Shown here one piece after another: positions 10,454 to 19,179 of a stretch of 64,000 bases of DNA. The notes under the pieces were generated by a model, which was not told the DNA's origin, did not search any database, and was given only the letters and a program-made list of their open reading frames with translations. The stretch is from Acinetobacter nosocomialis NIPH 2119 (lineage in GTDB: Bacteria > Pseudomonadota > Gammaproteobacteria > Pseudomonadales > Moraxellaceae): NCBI RefSeq assembly GCF_000368085.1, contig NZ_KB849239.1:323556-387555 (forward strand). The letters are read 5' to 3'. Every line of letters starts with the position of its first letter. The stretch's first letter is position 1. A program made the position numbers and the translations under genes.

Positions 10454-10908
10454 AATTATATTTATTCCCATTAAAATTCCAGAGAGCAAACAAATAGCTT
10501 GCAGGGTCAAATCAGTTTTTTTAATAAAATTAATATCGCGATATTGTGTTAAAAGTTTTGGAATAAATAATAGACAGGTAAAAATTAAAACGGTAAAGCC
10601 AATTGACCAAATAAACTTTGTAATGTAAGAAGTAAAGTAACAAGAGAAAATAAGGGCTGAAATTAGGCAAAGTAATATTAGGCTAATCAGATACCAGCGA
10701 ATATATTGAATTGAGAGCCGGAGCTGTTCAATTTTTGTTTGATGCTGTAAATATTCTTCCTGAAGGCCAGACATAAGATTTTTCTATCCTATTTTTTTAC
10801 ATTTATACAGAAAGAATCTGATTTATCAGTGGAAAAAAATTTAAATTAATATTCATACAGTAAAAGTAAGTTAACTTTAATTGTTGATTTAATCAATGTT
10901 CAATTAGT

Positions 10909-11631
10909 TTATATGGATAAAAACCGATAATTTAAAATAGATAATGCTACAACAGGTGCAGTTTCAGTGCGTAATACACGATCTCCAATACACCAGTTCA
11001 TAAAACCAGCTTGATTCGCTTGCGTAATTTCATTTTCGCTTAAACCACCCTCTGGACCAATTAATAGGGCAAGTTCAGGCTGAATCCCTGACAATACATC
11101 TTTTTGTTCTTTTTCAGGAGCTAAAACAAATTTAGATACAGGAAGTTCAGAAGAGCTTAGCCATTCATTAAGCGAAATAGGGGCTAAAACTTCTGGGACT
11201 AAGTTAAGTCCACATTGCTCACATGCTGCAATCGCAACAGCTTGCCAATGGTCTAATTTTTTTTGGTCTCGGTCATATTTCAAACGCATTTCACAACGTT
11301 CACTGGTTAAAAGCTGAATTTTGCTAACACCAAGTTCAGTGGCTTTCTGAATAGCATAATCCATTCGGTCACCTTTACTCATGACCTGACCAAGAATAGC
11401 TTTAAAAGGAGCGTTACGGTTTGCAGGATTAAAACTCTCAATTGTGACAAATGAATTTTTTTTATTAATTTCGGTCAATGTTGCGAGATATTCTCCGCCT
11501 TGTCCATTAAATAGAGTCGCTTGTTCTTGTATTTGTGCACGTAAAACACGTACCCAATGATGGAATACCGATTCAGTCAGCTGAATTGTTGAGCCAACTG
11601 TAAGTTCAGTTTCGATAAAAAAACGATTCAT
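10909..11631 (-). CDS. rsmE: 16S rRNA m3U1498 methyltransferase (RsmE)
   Basis: A 240-residue SPOUT-class enzyme that methylates N3 of U1498 in 16S rRNA with S-adenosylmethionine. An N-terminal PUA-like domain (FFIETELTVGSTIQL, HHWVRVLRAQ) precedes the knotted catalytic domain. The SAM-binding motifs are LLIGPEGGLSENEI and the C-terminal GDRVLRTETAPVVALSIL. It lies 18 bp after metF on the same strand and is probably cotranscribed. The link with SAM chemistry fits the methyl-cycle neighbours ahcY and metF. Confidence 0.95.
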   Translation of the reverse strand: MNRFFIETELTVGSTIQLTESVFHHWVRVLRAQIQEQATLFNGQGGEYLATLTEINKKNSFVTIESFNPANRNAPFKAILGQVMSKGDRMDYAIQKATELGVSKIQLLTSERCEMRLKYDRDQKKLDHWQAVAIAACEQCGLNLVPEVLAPISLNEWLSSSELPVSKFVLAPEKEQKDVLSGIQPELALLIGPEGGLSENEITQANQAGFMNWCIGDRVLRTETAPVVALSILNYRFLSI

Positions 11632-11649
11632 TGGGTACGCCTTACAAAA

Positions 11650-12486
11650 TTAATTTAAACCAAGATCAACAACAAGTTGACGAGTTGGTTCGACTTGGTT
11701 CATTGAGTAGAAGTGCAAGCTTGGTGCACCACCTGCAATCAGGCGTTCGCATAGCTTAACAACAACTTCATGACCAAAAGCTTTAATACTTTCACTGTCA
11801 TCGCCATAGGCTTGTAACTGCTTACGGATCCAGCGAGGAATTTCAGCACCAGTACCATCTGCAAAGCGAATTAAGTTGCTTGCATTGGTAATCGGCATGA
11901 TACCAGGAGCTACCGGAATGTTAATTCCAGCTTTTTCCAAACGCTCCATAAAATAAAAGTATGAATCTGGATTAAAGAAGAATTGGGTAATTCCAGCATT
12001 GGCACCAGCTTGTACTTTTTCAATAAAACGTTGGATGTCTGAATCAAGACTTTCAGCTTGAGGATGCATTTCTGGGTAAGCTGCAACTTCAATATGAAAA
12101 TGATCACCTGAGTGCTCACGAATAAAACGTACTAAGTCTTGAGCATAAGGAAGCTCGCCAAGACCAACCTGTCCAGATGGTAAGTCACCACGTAAAGCGA
12201 CAATACGGTCAATGCCTTGAGCTTTATATAAATCGAGTAGTTCAGCAATACGCGTCTTATCATCACCAATACAAGAAAGGTGAGGGGCAACAGGAGTGCC
12301 TTTACCGTTGAAATCTTCAATAGCGGCAAGTGTACGTTCGCGAGTAGAACCACCAGCGCCATAAGTAATCGAGAAAAACTCTGGATTTAATAGCTGTAAT
12401 TCTTGGTGAACAATACGAAGTTTTTCAGCACCGGCATCAGTTTTTGGCGGGAAAAACTCAAAAGAAATAGGTGTACGTTTAGTCAT
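11650..12486 (-). CDS. metF: Methylenetetrahydrofolate reductase (MetF)
   Basis: A 278-residue FAD enzyme that reduces 5,10-methylene-THF to 5-methyl-THF, the methyl donor for methionine synthesis. ISFEFFPPKTDAGAEKL at the N terminus holds the catalytic Glu. SITYGAGGSTRERTL and the C-terminal SLHFYSMNQVEPT are family signatures. The start at MTKRTPISFEFF is set by AAGGA 7 nt upstream; the longer frame would run back through the ahcY terminator and into the ahcY end. It lies downstream of ahcY, behind a terminator, so it is fed by read-through or by its own promoter. Confidence 0.95.
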   Translation of the reverse strand: MTKRTPISFEFFPPKTDAGAEKLRIVHQELQLLNPEFFSITYGAGGSTRERTLAAIEDFNGKGTPVAPHLSCIGDDKTRIAELLDLYKAQGIDRIVALRGDLPSGQVGLGELPYAQDLVRFIREHSGDHFHIEVAAYPEMHPQAESLDSDIQRFIEKVQAGANAGITQFFFNPDSYFYFMERLEKAGINIPVAPGIMPITNASNLIRFADGTGAEIPRWIRKQLQAYGDDSESIKAFGHEVVVKLCERLIAGGAPSLHFYSMNQVEPTRQLVVDLGLN

Positions 12487-12518
12487 GTCAAATCCTTGTA
12501 AACAGCGAAACATTTTAG

Positions 12519-12550
12519 AAAAAAGGGCAGTCGGTTCACCGTCTGCCCTT
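12519..12550 (-). terminator. Terminator after ahcY
   Basis: AAGGGCAG (12523-12530) pairs with CTGCCCTT (12543-12550). Six T follow on the minus strand. It sits only 6 bp past the ahcY stop and upstream of the metF start, so it separates the two genes. Confidence 0.88.
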
Positions 12551-12556
12551 AAGTTC

Positions 12557-13939
12557 TTAGTATTTGTAAGCGTCAGATTTGAATGGTCCCTCAACAGCAA
12601 CACCTAAATAATCGGCTTGCTCTTGAGTTAACTGAGTAAGTACACCACCGAAACCTGCAACCATTGCTGCAGCAACTTCTTCATCAAGTTTCTTAGGAAG
12701 AACTTCTACGCGAATTTTTGCAGCTTTTTCGCTTGCAGGAAGGTCAGCAAATTTCTCTTGGAATAAGTGAATTTGGCCTAAAACTTGGTTAGCAAAAGAA
12801 CCATCCATTACACGTGATGGGTGACCAGTTGCATTACCTAAGTTTACAAGGCGACCTTCAGAAAGAAGGATAAGATAGTTGTTTTCGTCTTCTGAACGAT
12901 AAACTTGGTGAACTTGTGGCTTAACTTCAACCCACTTGTAACCACGTAAATAAGCTGTATCGATTTCTGTGTCGAAGTGACCGATGTTACATACAACTGC
13001 ACCAGCTTTTAAGCTGTCTAGCATTGCGGCATCACACACGTGGTAGTTACCAGTCGTTGTTACAACAAGGTCAGTGTTGCCAAGAAGATCGTGGTTAATA
13101 TCTTCTTTTTTACCTGTTTGTACGCCGTTTTTGTATGGAGATACAACTTCATAGCCGTCCATACATGCTTGCATTGCACAAATTGGATCAACTTCTGTTA
13201 CGCGAACGATCATGCCTTCTTGACGTAAAGATTGAGCAGAACCTTTACCTACGTCACCGTAACCGATCACAAGCGCACGGCGGCCAGATAACAACATATC
13301 TGTAGCACGTTTGATTGCGTCATTTAATGAGTGACGGCAGCCATATTTGTTGTCGTTTTTAGACTTAGTAACAGAGTCGTTTACATTAATTGCAGGTACT
13401 TTCAAAGATCCGTCTTTCCACATTTCGATAAGACGTTGAACACCTGTAGTTGTTTCTTCGGTAATACCGTGAATACGTTCTAAAAGAGCAGGGTATTTTT
13501 CATGAACAAGAGCAGTTAAGTCACCGCCATCGTCCAAAATCATGTTGGCATCCCAAGGTTGACCATTTACATTGATCTGTTGTTCTAAGCACCATACATA
13601 TTCTTCTTCAGTTTCACCTTTCCAAGCAAAAACTGGAATACCGCGAGCAGCAATTGCAGCAGCAGCATGGTCTTGAGTAGAGAAAATGTTGCAAGATGTC
13701 CAGCGAACTTCAGCACCTAATTCAACAAGCGTTTCAATAAGAACCGCTGTTTGAATGGTCATGTGGATACAGCCAAGAATTTTTGCGCCAGCAAGTGGTT
13801 TAGAAGCTGCATAGCGTTTACGTAAGCCGATCAAAGCTGGCATTTCTGCTTCAGCAAGTTTGATTTCTTTACGACCGTAGTCAGCAAGTGAGATGTCAGC
13901 AACTTTGTAATCTGTAAATGAAGCATTAACCGCGTTCAT
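12557..13939 (-). CDS. ahcY: Adenosylhomocysteinase (SAH hydrolase)
   Basis: A 460-residue NAD-dependent enzyme that splits S-adenosylhomocysteine into adenosine and homocysteine, which removes the product inhibitor of methyltransferases. Visible signatures are [33 protein letters not shown], the NAD-binding [17 protein letters not shown] and the C-terminal [10 protein letters not shown]. An insert typical of the longer bacterial form is present. The leader carries an SAH riboswitch (13979-14076), so expression should rise when the substrate accumulates. AGGAG precedes the start. Confidence 0.97.
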   Translation of the reverse strand: MNAVNASFTDYKVADISLADYGRKEIKLAEAEMPALIGLRKRYAASKPLAGAKILGCIHMTIQTAVLIETLVELGAEVRWTSCNIFSTQDHAAAAIAARGIPVFAWKGETEEEYVWCLEQQINVNGQPWDANMILDDGGDLTALVHEKYPALLERIHGITEETTTGVQRLIEMWKDGSLKVPAINVNDSVTKSKNDNKYGCRHSLNDAIKRATDMLLSGRRALVIGYGDVGKGSAQSLRQEGMIVRVTEVDPICAMQACMDGYEVVSPYKNGVQTGKKEDINHDLLGNTDLVVTTTGNYHVCDAAMLDSLKAGAVVCNIGHFDTEIDTAYLRGYKWVEVKPQVHQVYRSEDENNYLILLSEGRLVNLGNATGHPSRVMDGSFANQVLGQIHLFQEKFADLPASEKAAKIRVEVLPKKLDEEVAAAMVAGFGGVLTQLTQEQADYLGVAVEGPFKSDAYKY

Positions 13940-13978
13940 CAGGATCTCCTAGGAAAAAATAGTATTGATCATTCTGTT

Positions 13979-14076
13979 CGCGGATGCCGTTGTTGGTTAA
14001 AACGAGTGTTTAACCGATCGTCGAGCCTGGCAAAATGATCTTTAGTGCCGATCATTTGTCGCAGCATCCCTCGACT
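13979..14076 (-). promoter_or_regulatory. SAH riboswitch in the ahcY leader
   Basis: On the minus strand the leader shows GTCGAG (14075-14070) pairing with CTCGAC (14025-14020). Next to these come GGATGC (14069-14064) and, 3', AACGGCATCC, in which GCATCC (13987-13982) forms the second long-range pairing. The conserved TGCCAGGCTCG segment and the AACGGC before the 3' strand match the SAH riboswitch class (Weinberg et al. 2007). The pseudoknot stem here is GGATGC/GCATCC where the Ralstonia aptamer, as I recall it, has GAGCGC/GCGCTC, a covarying change. Two extra hairpins (AATGATC/GATCATT and GGTTAAA/TTTAACC) fill the variable arms. Confidence 0.92.
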
Positions 14077-14160
14077 AGCGAAACATTGTACTTGGAAAAG
14101 CTTTTAGTGCCAATCCAGTTTTGTTTATTATCTGCTTAATTACGACTTTAGGTTTAAATT

Positions 14161-14697
14161 ATGGCCTTAAATATTCCCGAATCTTTGGCAAATCTCGAAG
14201 CGAACAGTGGAGTTTTCGCAGTTTGGATGGTACTAAAGCATTATGGGATAGAAATTGATGTCGCTGAGTTGATTAAAGTTTGCCGATATGAGCAAGATGG
14301 TACCTATACCATTGCTTTAGCTGTTGCTTTAAAAAAGTTTGGTTTTGATGTGTCCTTTCACTCAGATCATGATCCCAATATTAGCCCGAGCGAACGCATG
14401 AGCTATAAAGAAGCAAAGGTACTAAAAATTCCAATAGGATCTGCTTTGAGCTATCAAGATATTCAAGCTGCTATTCATCATGGAAAAATGATGATTGTGT
14501 ACTACGACACTTTAGATGGTGTAGGTAATCAGTCACTGGTTTATTCTATAGATCAAAAGGAAATTTGCTTTTTTGATAGTTTTGAGCCGATGTCGGCAAC
14601 AGTTTTTGAGAACCAGCGTAAAGCAGAAGGAATTTGTCGTCAGGCTATTATAATTGGTGAACGTAATTTAAATATTTATTCGACTACATTAAATTAG
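14161..14697 (+). CDS. Peptidase C39-like domain protein lacking catalytic residues
   Basis: A 178-residue protein with no signal peptide. NSGVFAVWMVLKHYGIEIDV near residue 15 resembles the start of C39 bacteriocin-processing peptidases, where a QCG motif carries the nucleophile, but here it reads NSG. The usual His region is GNQSLVYSIDQ instead of GHFVVL. The fold may be kept as a binding module while the protease activity is lost. It is divergent from ahcY, across the riboswitch leader, and no transporter is nearby. The function is unknown. Confidence 0.7.
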   Translation: MALNIPESLANLEANSGVFAVWMVLKHYGIEIDVAELIKVCRYEQDGTYTIALAVALKKFGFDVSFHSDHDPNISPSERMSYKEAKVLKIPIGSALSYQDIQAAIHHGKMMIVYYDTLDGVGNQSLVYSIDQKEICFFDSFEPMSATVFENQRKAEGICRQAIIIGERNLNIYSTTLN

Positions 14698-14705
14698 ATC
14701 AAAGT

Positions 14706-14726
14706 GAGCCAGTAGAGTTCTGGCTC
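14706..14726. terminator. Hairpin between convergent genes
   Basis: GAGCCAG (14706-14712) pairs with CTGGCTC (14720-14726). T runs are poor on both sides, so it is a weak terminator candidate for the C39-like gene and the decarboxylase homologue that converge here. Confidence 0.5.
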
Positions 14727-14735
14727 AGATTAAAG

Positions 14736-15119
14736 TTATTGTTGTTGATATTCTTGAATGACTTCTAAAGCAGCGCGAAAAGCTTCCTGAGTAGCAGGAG
14801 CACCGCAATATGGCAAACTATGCAATAAAGTTTCCTGAATTTCTTCCACTGTACAACCATTATTGAGTGCACCACGGACATGGCCTTTAAGCTCGGTAGG
14901 AGATTTAAGCGCAGTTAACATTGCTAGAGTGATTAATGAGCGATATTTACGTGGTAGCACACCTTCACGCTGCCAAGTCGAACCCCAAGCATGTTCATTA
15001 ATCCAGTCTTGTAAGGGCTGGGTAAAGGGTACCGTATTTTCTTGTGCACGTTTTACAAAAGCTTCTCCCATTACTTCTATGCGTACTTTTAATCCATTTT
15101 CGTAATCTTGCTTAGACAT
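14736..15119 (-). CDS. Carboxymuconolactone decarboxylase family protein
   Basis: A 127-residue all-helical CMD-family protein. The signature GHVRGALNNGCTVEEIQETL, followed by LPYCGAPA, matches 4-carboxymuconolactone decarboxylase (PcaC), which acts in the beta-ketoadipate pathway. No other pca genes are near, so it may be a paralogue with another substrate. It lacks the CxxC of the AhpD branch. TTAGGAG precedes the start. It stands alone between a weak hairpin and the fadE terminator. Confidence 0.85.
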   Translation of the reverse strand: MSKQDYENGLKVRIEVMGEAFVKRAQENTVPFTQPLQDWINEHAWGSTWQREGVLPRKYRSLITLAMLTALKSPTELKGHVRGALNNGCTVEEIQETLLHSLPYCGAPATQEAFRAALEVIQEYQQQ

Positions 15120-15130
15120 TAATTTCTCCT

Positions 15131-15158
15131 AAAAATAAAAGCGTCGAGTGACGCTTTT
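15131..15158 (-). terminator. Terminator after fadE
   Basis: AAAAGCGTC (15137-15145) pairs with GACGCTTTT (15150-15158). TATTTTT follows on the minus strand, immediately before the ribosome-binding site of the decarboxylase homologue. Confidence 0.85.
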
Positions 15159-15222
15159 ATGGTTATTTATTAATTAATGCGAATCAAAAATGATTGCAAT
15201 AGTGAATTGGTGGAGGCATCAG

Positions 15223-17688
15223 TCACACTATTTGATGAGGGTTTGATAAAGGCAGATCCTTGTCGAGTTTTTCATCAAAAACATCGGTAAGCATGCTGTC
15301 AAATCGAATTGCGTTGTATTGCAACAATTGTTGAGCTTCGCTATCAGAAATAAAGCCTTCTTTTGTAGCCTGTGCAATATTCTCTTCAAAAGTAAGCCCT
15401 GTAAATTTTCCTTTAGATTCAGCTTTCTTAAACTTATCCCAAAGCGGCTCGATGGTTCTTAAAATCTGGAATGTATGTTCCAGACGTCCAGTCACGTCAT
15501 TAGGTTCAGTTGAATAGTACACATGGTGTTTAAGTTGCTCTCTAAATGGGTGTTCTTCCATCATAAGTTCAGCTACTTGTTGTTTTAGCTCATCGTCAGG
15601 TTTTGAAATAATGCGGCCTAACGGGAAACATATCCATTTTACAAGTGCTGCTGGAAACTTGGCTGGGAAGTTATCAAATAGCCCCCAAAACGCTTCCTGA
15701 ATATTCAAGAATGCTTTTTGTAGTGCTAGTTTAGCATGCAGTTGTTCAGCTTCAGTTTTTTGCCCAGCTTCATAAAATTTTAAAATTGCAGTAGATATAA
15801 ATAAATGCGCATGTATATCGGCCAAACGTCCTGATAGCATTTCTTTACGTTTTAAATCTCCGGCAAGTAAGCCAAGCGACATGTCAGAAACAAGTGCGAA
15901 GTTGGCACTAAAACGATTAATCGTTTTATAGTAACTCGCAGTGAACTGATCTGATGATTGAGGTGCATCACTTGAACCACCTGTCCAACCATAAGCAAAT
16001 GATTTTGCACCACGGTTAAAGGTATAGGCTAAGTGTTTAAATAACAGGTCATCGAATTTTTGTACTGCATTGGCTTTATCATCAGACTGAAGCAATTGTA
16101 GTTCTTCAAAAAGATAAGGGTGACAGCGCATTGAACCCTGACCAAAAATCATTAATGAACGGGTTAAAATATTTGCACCTTCGACTGTAATTGCAATAGG
16201 AATAGCTTGATAGGTAAGTGCAAGGAAGTTGCGGGGCCCAAGCTGAATACCACGTCCACCAGCAATATCCATGCCGTGATTAACCACTTTGCGCATGGTT
16301 TCAGTTGCATAGTATTTTGCCATGGCGGTCATCACGGCAGGGGTTCCACCTTGATTTAAACCACATGTCACTAAATAACGGAATGCTTCAAGCATATAGG
16401 CATCACTGGCAATTTCACTACTTGCTTCTTGTACACCTTCAAATTTGCCGACAGAAATATTGAACTGTTGACGAATTCTCGCAAAAGCACCGAGAGTTAA
16501 ATAGCTCATTTCACCTGCGGCTGTGGCTAATGCTGGAAGGGAAATGCCACGACCGACGCCTAAGCATTCCATCAGCATGCGCCAGCCTTTACCAGCATTT
16601 TCTTGTCCGCCAATAATCCAATCAATTGGAATGAAGACATCTTCACCTTCTACTGTTCCATTCATAAATGGAGAGCCGGGATAATGGCGTGCACCTATTT
16701 TTACACCTGCATGGCTTGCAGGAATGAGTGCACACGTAATACCGTATTCGGTTTTATTTTTATCGCCGAGTAGACCTTCAGGGTCATAAAGCTTAAATGC
16801 TAGGCCAACTACGGTGGCAATTGGAGCAAGCGTAATCCAGCGTTTAGAGAAATTCATGCGTAGACCAAGAACTTGAGCGCCTTCATATTCGCCGTAGCAA
16901 ACCACTCCCGAATCTGGAATTGCGCCTGCATCTGAACCTGCTTCTGGACTCGTTAAACCAAAGCATGGGATCTCTTCACCTTTAGCCAGGCCTGGTAAGT
17001 ATTGCTGTTTTTGTGCATCAGTACCGTAGTGCATGAGTAGTTCGCCGGGTCCTAATGAGTTAGGAACCATACAACTCACCGCAGCAGTTAACGAACGCGA
17101 GGCAATTTTGCTCATAATGCGGCTTTGAGCAAATGAGCTAAATTCTTTACCGCCAAAGGATTTTGGAATAATTAGGCCTAAGAAACCTTTATCTTTAATG
17201 AATTGCCAAACTTCAGGAGGAAGGTCTTTTAATTGATGATGAATTTCCCATTCATCAAGCATACTACATAGCACTTCAACTTCATTATCGATAAAACTTT
17301 GCTCTTCTTGTGAAAGTGTAGGATAGGGATATTTTTCAAATTGCGACCAGTCTGGAGCCCCCATAAACAATTCTTTTTCCCACCAGCTTGTTCCTGCTTC
17401 TAAAGCTTCTTGTTCGGTTGTGCTGATGCTCGGCATTGAATTTGCCAGAGTTTTATATGCAGGTTGAGTAATTAAGTTAAACCGTAAAGGTTTAAACAAA
17501 ATGATAATGCTCAGCGCAATAAGAGGAATACCTAAGAGTAATGACCATGGCGTTAAAATGAATGCAGTAAGTATGGCGACCGCAATCATAAGAACACTGC
17601 CAATGACTCTGTTTAGGTTAAAAAAGAAAATTGCCCATATTGCAATGAGCTGAATGACAATACTTAAAACAAAGAGTAGGAAAATCAT
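15223..17688 (-). CDS. fadE: Acyl-CoA dehydrogenase (FadE)
   Basis: An 821-residue long-form acyl-CoA dehydrogenase for the first step of fatty-acid beta-oxidation, close in length to E. coli FadE. Two or three hydrophobic segments fill the first 75 residues and point to membrane association. The dehydrogenase core follows: FGLTSPEAGSDAGAIPD is the FAD/substrate signature, and VNHGMDIAGGRGIQLGPRN belongs to the C-terminal helical domain. A long C-terminal extension (after about residue 560) is the FadE-specific DUF1974-type region. AAGGAG precedes the start. It is monocistronic. Confidence 0.94.
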   Translation of the reverse strand: MIFLLFVLSIVIQLIAIWAIFFFNLNRVIGSVLMIAVAILTAFILTPWSLLLGIPLIALSIIILFKPLRFNLITQPAYKTLANSMPSISTTEQEALEAGTSWWEKELFMGAPDWSQFEKYPYPTLSQEEQSFIDNEVEVLCSMLDEWEIHHQLKDLPPEVWQFIKDKGFLGLIIPKSFGGKEFSSFAQSRIMSKIASRSLTAAVSCMVPNSLGPGELLMHYGTDAQKQQYLPGLAKGEEIPCFGLTSPEAGSDAGAIPDSGVVCYGEYEGAQVLGLRMNFSKRWITLAPIATVVGLAFKLYDPEGLLGDKNKTEYGITCALIPASHAGVKIGARHYPGSPFMNGTVEGEDVFIPIDWIIGGQENAGKGWRMLMECLGVGRGISLPALATAAGEMSYLTLGAFARIRQQFNISVGKFEGVQEASSEIASDAYMLEAFRYLVTCGLNQGGTPAVMTAMAKYYATETMRKVVNHGMDIAGGRGIQLGPRNFLALTYQAIPIAITVEGANILTRSLMIFGQGSMRCHPYLFEELQLLQSDDKANAVQKFDDLLFKHLAYTFNRGAKSFAYGWTGGSSDAPQSSDQFTASYYKTINRFSANFALVSDMSLGLLAGDLKRKEMLSGRLADIHAHLFISTAILKFYEAGQKTEAEQLHAKLALQKAFLNIQEAFWGLFDNFPAKFPAALVKWICFPLGRIISKPDDELKQQVAELMMEEHPFREQLKHHVYYSTEPNDVTGRLEHTFQILRTIEPLWDKFKKAESKGKFTGLTFEENIAQATKEGFISDSEAQQLLQYNAIRFDSMLTDVFDEKLDKDLPLSNPHQIV

Positions 17689-17920
17689 ACTTGCTCCTTG
17701 CTAGATAAGCCCTCAAGTTGGAAGTTACAAAAAAAGCGAGGAGAGATTAAGGCTTAACTAGCTAATTTTTTAATGCTGTTTAAATTTAATTTTTTATGTC
17801 GCAATTGATGTATATGCTAGAGCAGGGATATATCGTGCTTTTAGATATAAGATATTTTTAAATGAATGTGTAATGGCTTGTTTTATCGATTTGTCAAGAA
17901 ATGTTATTGATTTTCTTATA

Positions 17921-17953
17921 CAAATAAAAAGCCCTCAGATTAGAGGGCTTTTT
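17921..17953 (-). terminator. Terminator after lipA
   Basis: AAAAAGCCCTC (17926-17936) pairs with GAGGGCTTTTT (17943-17953). TTTTTATTT follows on the minus strand. Confidence 0.9.
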
Positions 17954-17969
17954 AAAAAGATTTACTAGA

Positions 17970-18983
17970 TTAAGCTTCGACGACCTGAACCGCGATTTTT
18001 TTAGCAGGATCTACTTTACGACGAACTTCTGGTACTGGTTCGCCATGATATTGGCGGTCAGCAAAATAACTTGAACGAACCATTGGTGCAGACCAGATAT
18101 TTCTAAAGCCAAGTTTACGGCCATGCTCTGCATAGCGTTCAAACTCTTCTGGTGTTACAAAACGGTCAATTGGCGCGTGTTGTTTAGAAGGTTGTAAATA
18201 TTGACCGATAGTCACATAGTCGACATCGTGAGCACGTAAGTCATCAAGTAATGCAATCACTTCTTCTTCAGTTTCACCAATACCTACCATCAAACCACAT
18301 TTTGTTGGAATGTCAGGGCAGTATTCTTTAAACATTTTCAATAAGTTTAAAGAATGTTGGTAATCTGAACCTGGACGCATGGCTTTATACAGACGAGGTA
18401 CAGTCTCAATGTTGTGGTTAAATACGTCTGGTGGACATTCAGTCATAATGCGTAAAGCAATATCCATACGTCCACGGAAGTCTGGCACTAAAATTTCGAG
18501 TAATGTATTTGGACTAAGCGCACGAGCTTCTTTAATACAGTCCACAAAGTGTTGTGCACCGCCGTCGAGTAAGTCATCACGGTCAACCGAAGTAATTACT
18601 GCATATTTGAGCTTAAGATTGGCAATTGTCTCTGCCATGTGACGAGGCTCATCAGGGTCTAATGCATTTGGACGCCCATGTGCTACATCACAGAACGGAC
18701 AACGACGTGTACAAATATCGCCCATAATCATGAATGTTGCTGTACCACCACCAAAACACTCTGGTAGGTTAGGACAAGCTGCTTCTTCACAAACGGTATG
18801 GAGTTTTTGAGCACGTAAAGTCGTTTTAATACGCTGAACTTCTTCTGGTGCCGTCATCTTGACACGAATCCAGTCAGGTTTACGCGGCACTTCAACCGTA
18901 GGTACAACTTTTACAGGAATTCTTGCGACTTTTTCTGCGCCACGAAGTTTTACACCCTGTTCAGGTTTACGGTGTTCTGACAT
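17970..18983 (-). CDS. lipA: Lipoyl synthase (LipA)
   Basis: A 337-residue radical-SAM enzyme that inserts two sulfurs into octanoyl groups on lipoyl domains. It carries two iron-sulfur clusters: the auxiliary cluster motif [12 protein letters not shown] and the radical-SAM motif [10 protein letters not shown]. Near the C terminus [12 protein letters not shown] supplies the conserved serine ligand. The ATG at 18983 is preferred over an in-frame GTG at 18998, because GGAAAAG lies at a usable distance and the family starts near here. It is divergent from sthA. Confidence 0.96.
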   Translation of the reverse strand: MSEHRKPEQGVKLRGAEKVARIPVKVVPTVEVPRKPDWIRVKMTAPEEVQRIKTTLRAQKLHTVCEEAACPNLPECFGGGTATFMIMGDICTRRCPFCDVAHGRPNALDPDEPRHMAETIANLKLKYAVITSVDRDDLLDGGAQHFVDCIKEARALSPNTLLEILVPDFRGRMDIALRIMTECPPDVFNHNIETVPRLYKAMRPGSDYQHSLNLLKMFKEYCPDIPTKCGLMVGIGETEEEVIALLDDLRAHDVDYVTIGQYLQPSKQHAPIDRFVTPEEFERYAEHGRKLGFRNIWSAPMVRSSYFADRQYHGEPVPEVRRKVDPAKKIAVQVVEA

Positions 18984-19179
18984 ATTTAACTTTTCCACTC
19001 GTTTATAGAGACATTGACATTGTATTATAGCGGAGTTCTTTGGTTAATAGCGGAAAATAACTATTCATATAATAAATGTGGTTATTCAGAAATATAGGGT
19101 TGAGAAATACATAAATTCACCGCATATTAGTCATAATCTATTATAAAATATGGTCATTCAAGAGAGGAAGGAGCTTTCA

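Larger units (their letters stand above)
7036..10774 (-). pseudogene. Membrane-anchored PAS-GGDEF-EAL protein gene, interrupted by an IS
   Basis: Two pieces on the minus strand, 10774-10454 (107 codons) and 9567-7036 (843 codons), join in frame into about 950 residues once the IS and one AAT copy are removed. The N-terminal part has several hydrophobic segments that continue past the IS. Coiled-coil, two PAS-type regions, a GGDEF-family domain and an EAL domain follow. The GGDEF signature reads NGDDF, which is degenerate. The EAL domain keeps FEALIRW, ELEITESALL, LDDFGTGYSSL, LKIDRAFI and VAEGVETEEQ, so c-di-GMP phosphodiesterase activity is plausible. The downstream piece could still make a soluble protein from an internal start, for example at 9330. 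Confidence 0.9.
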
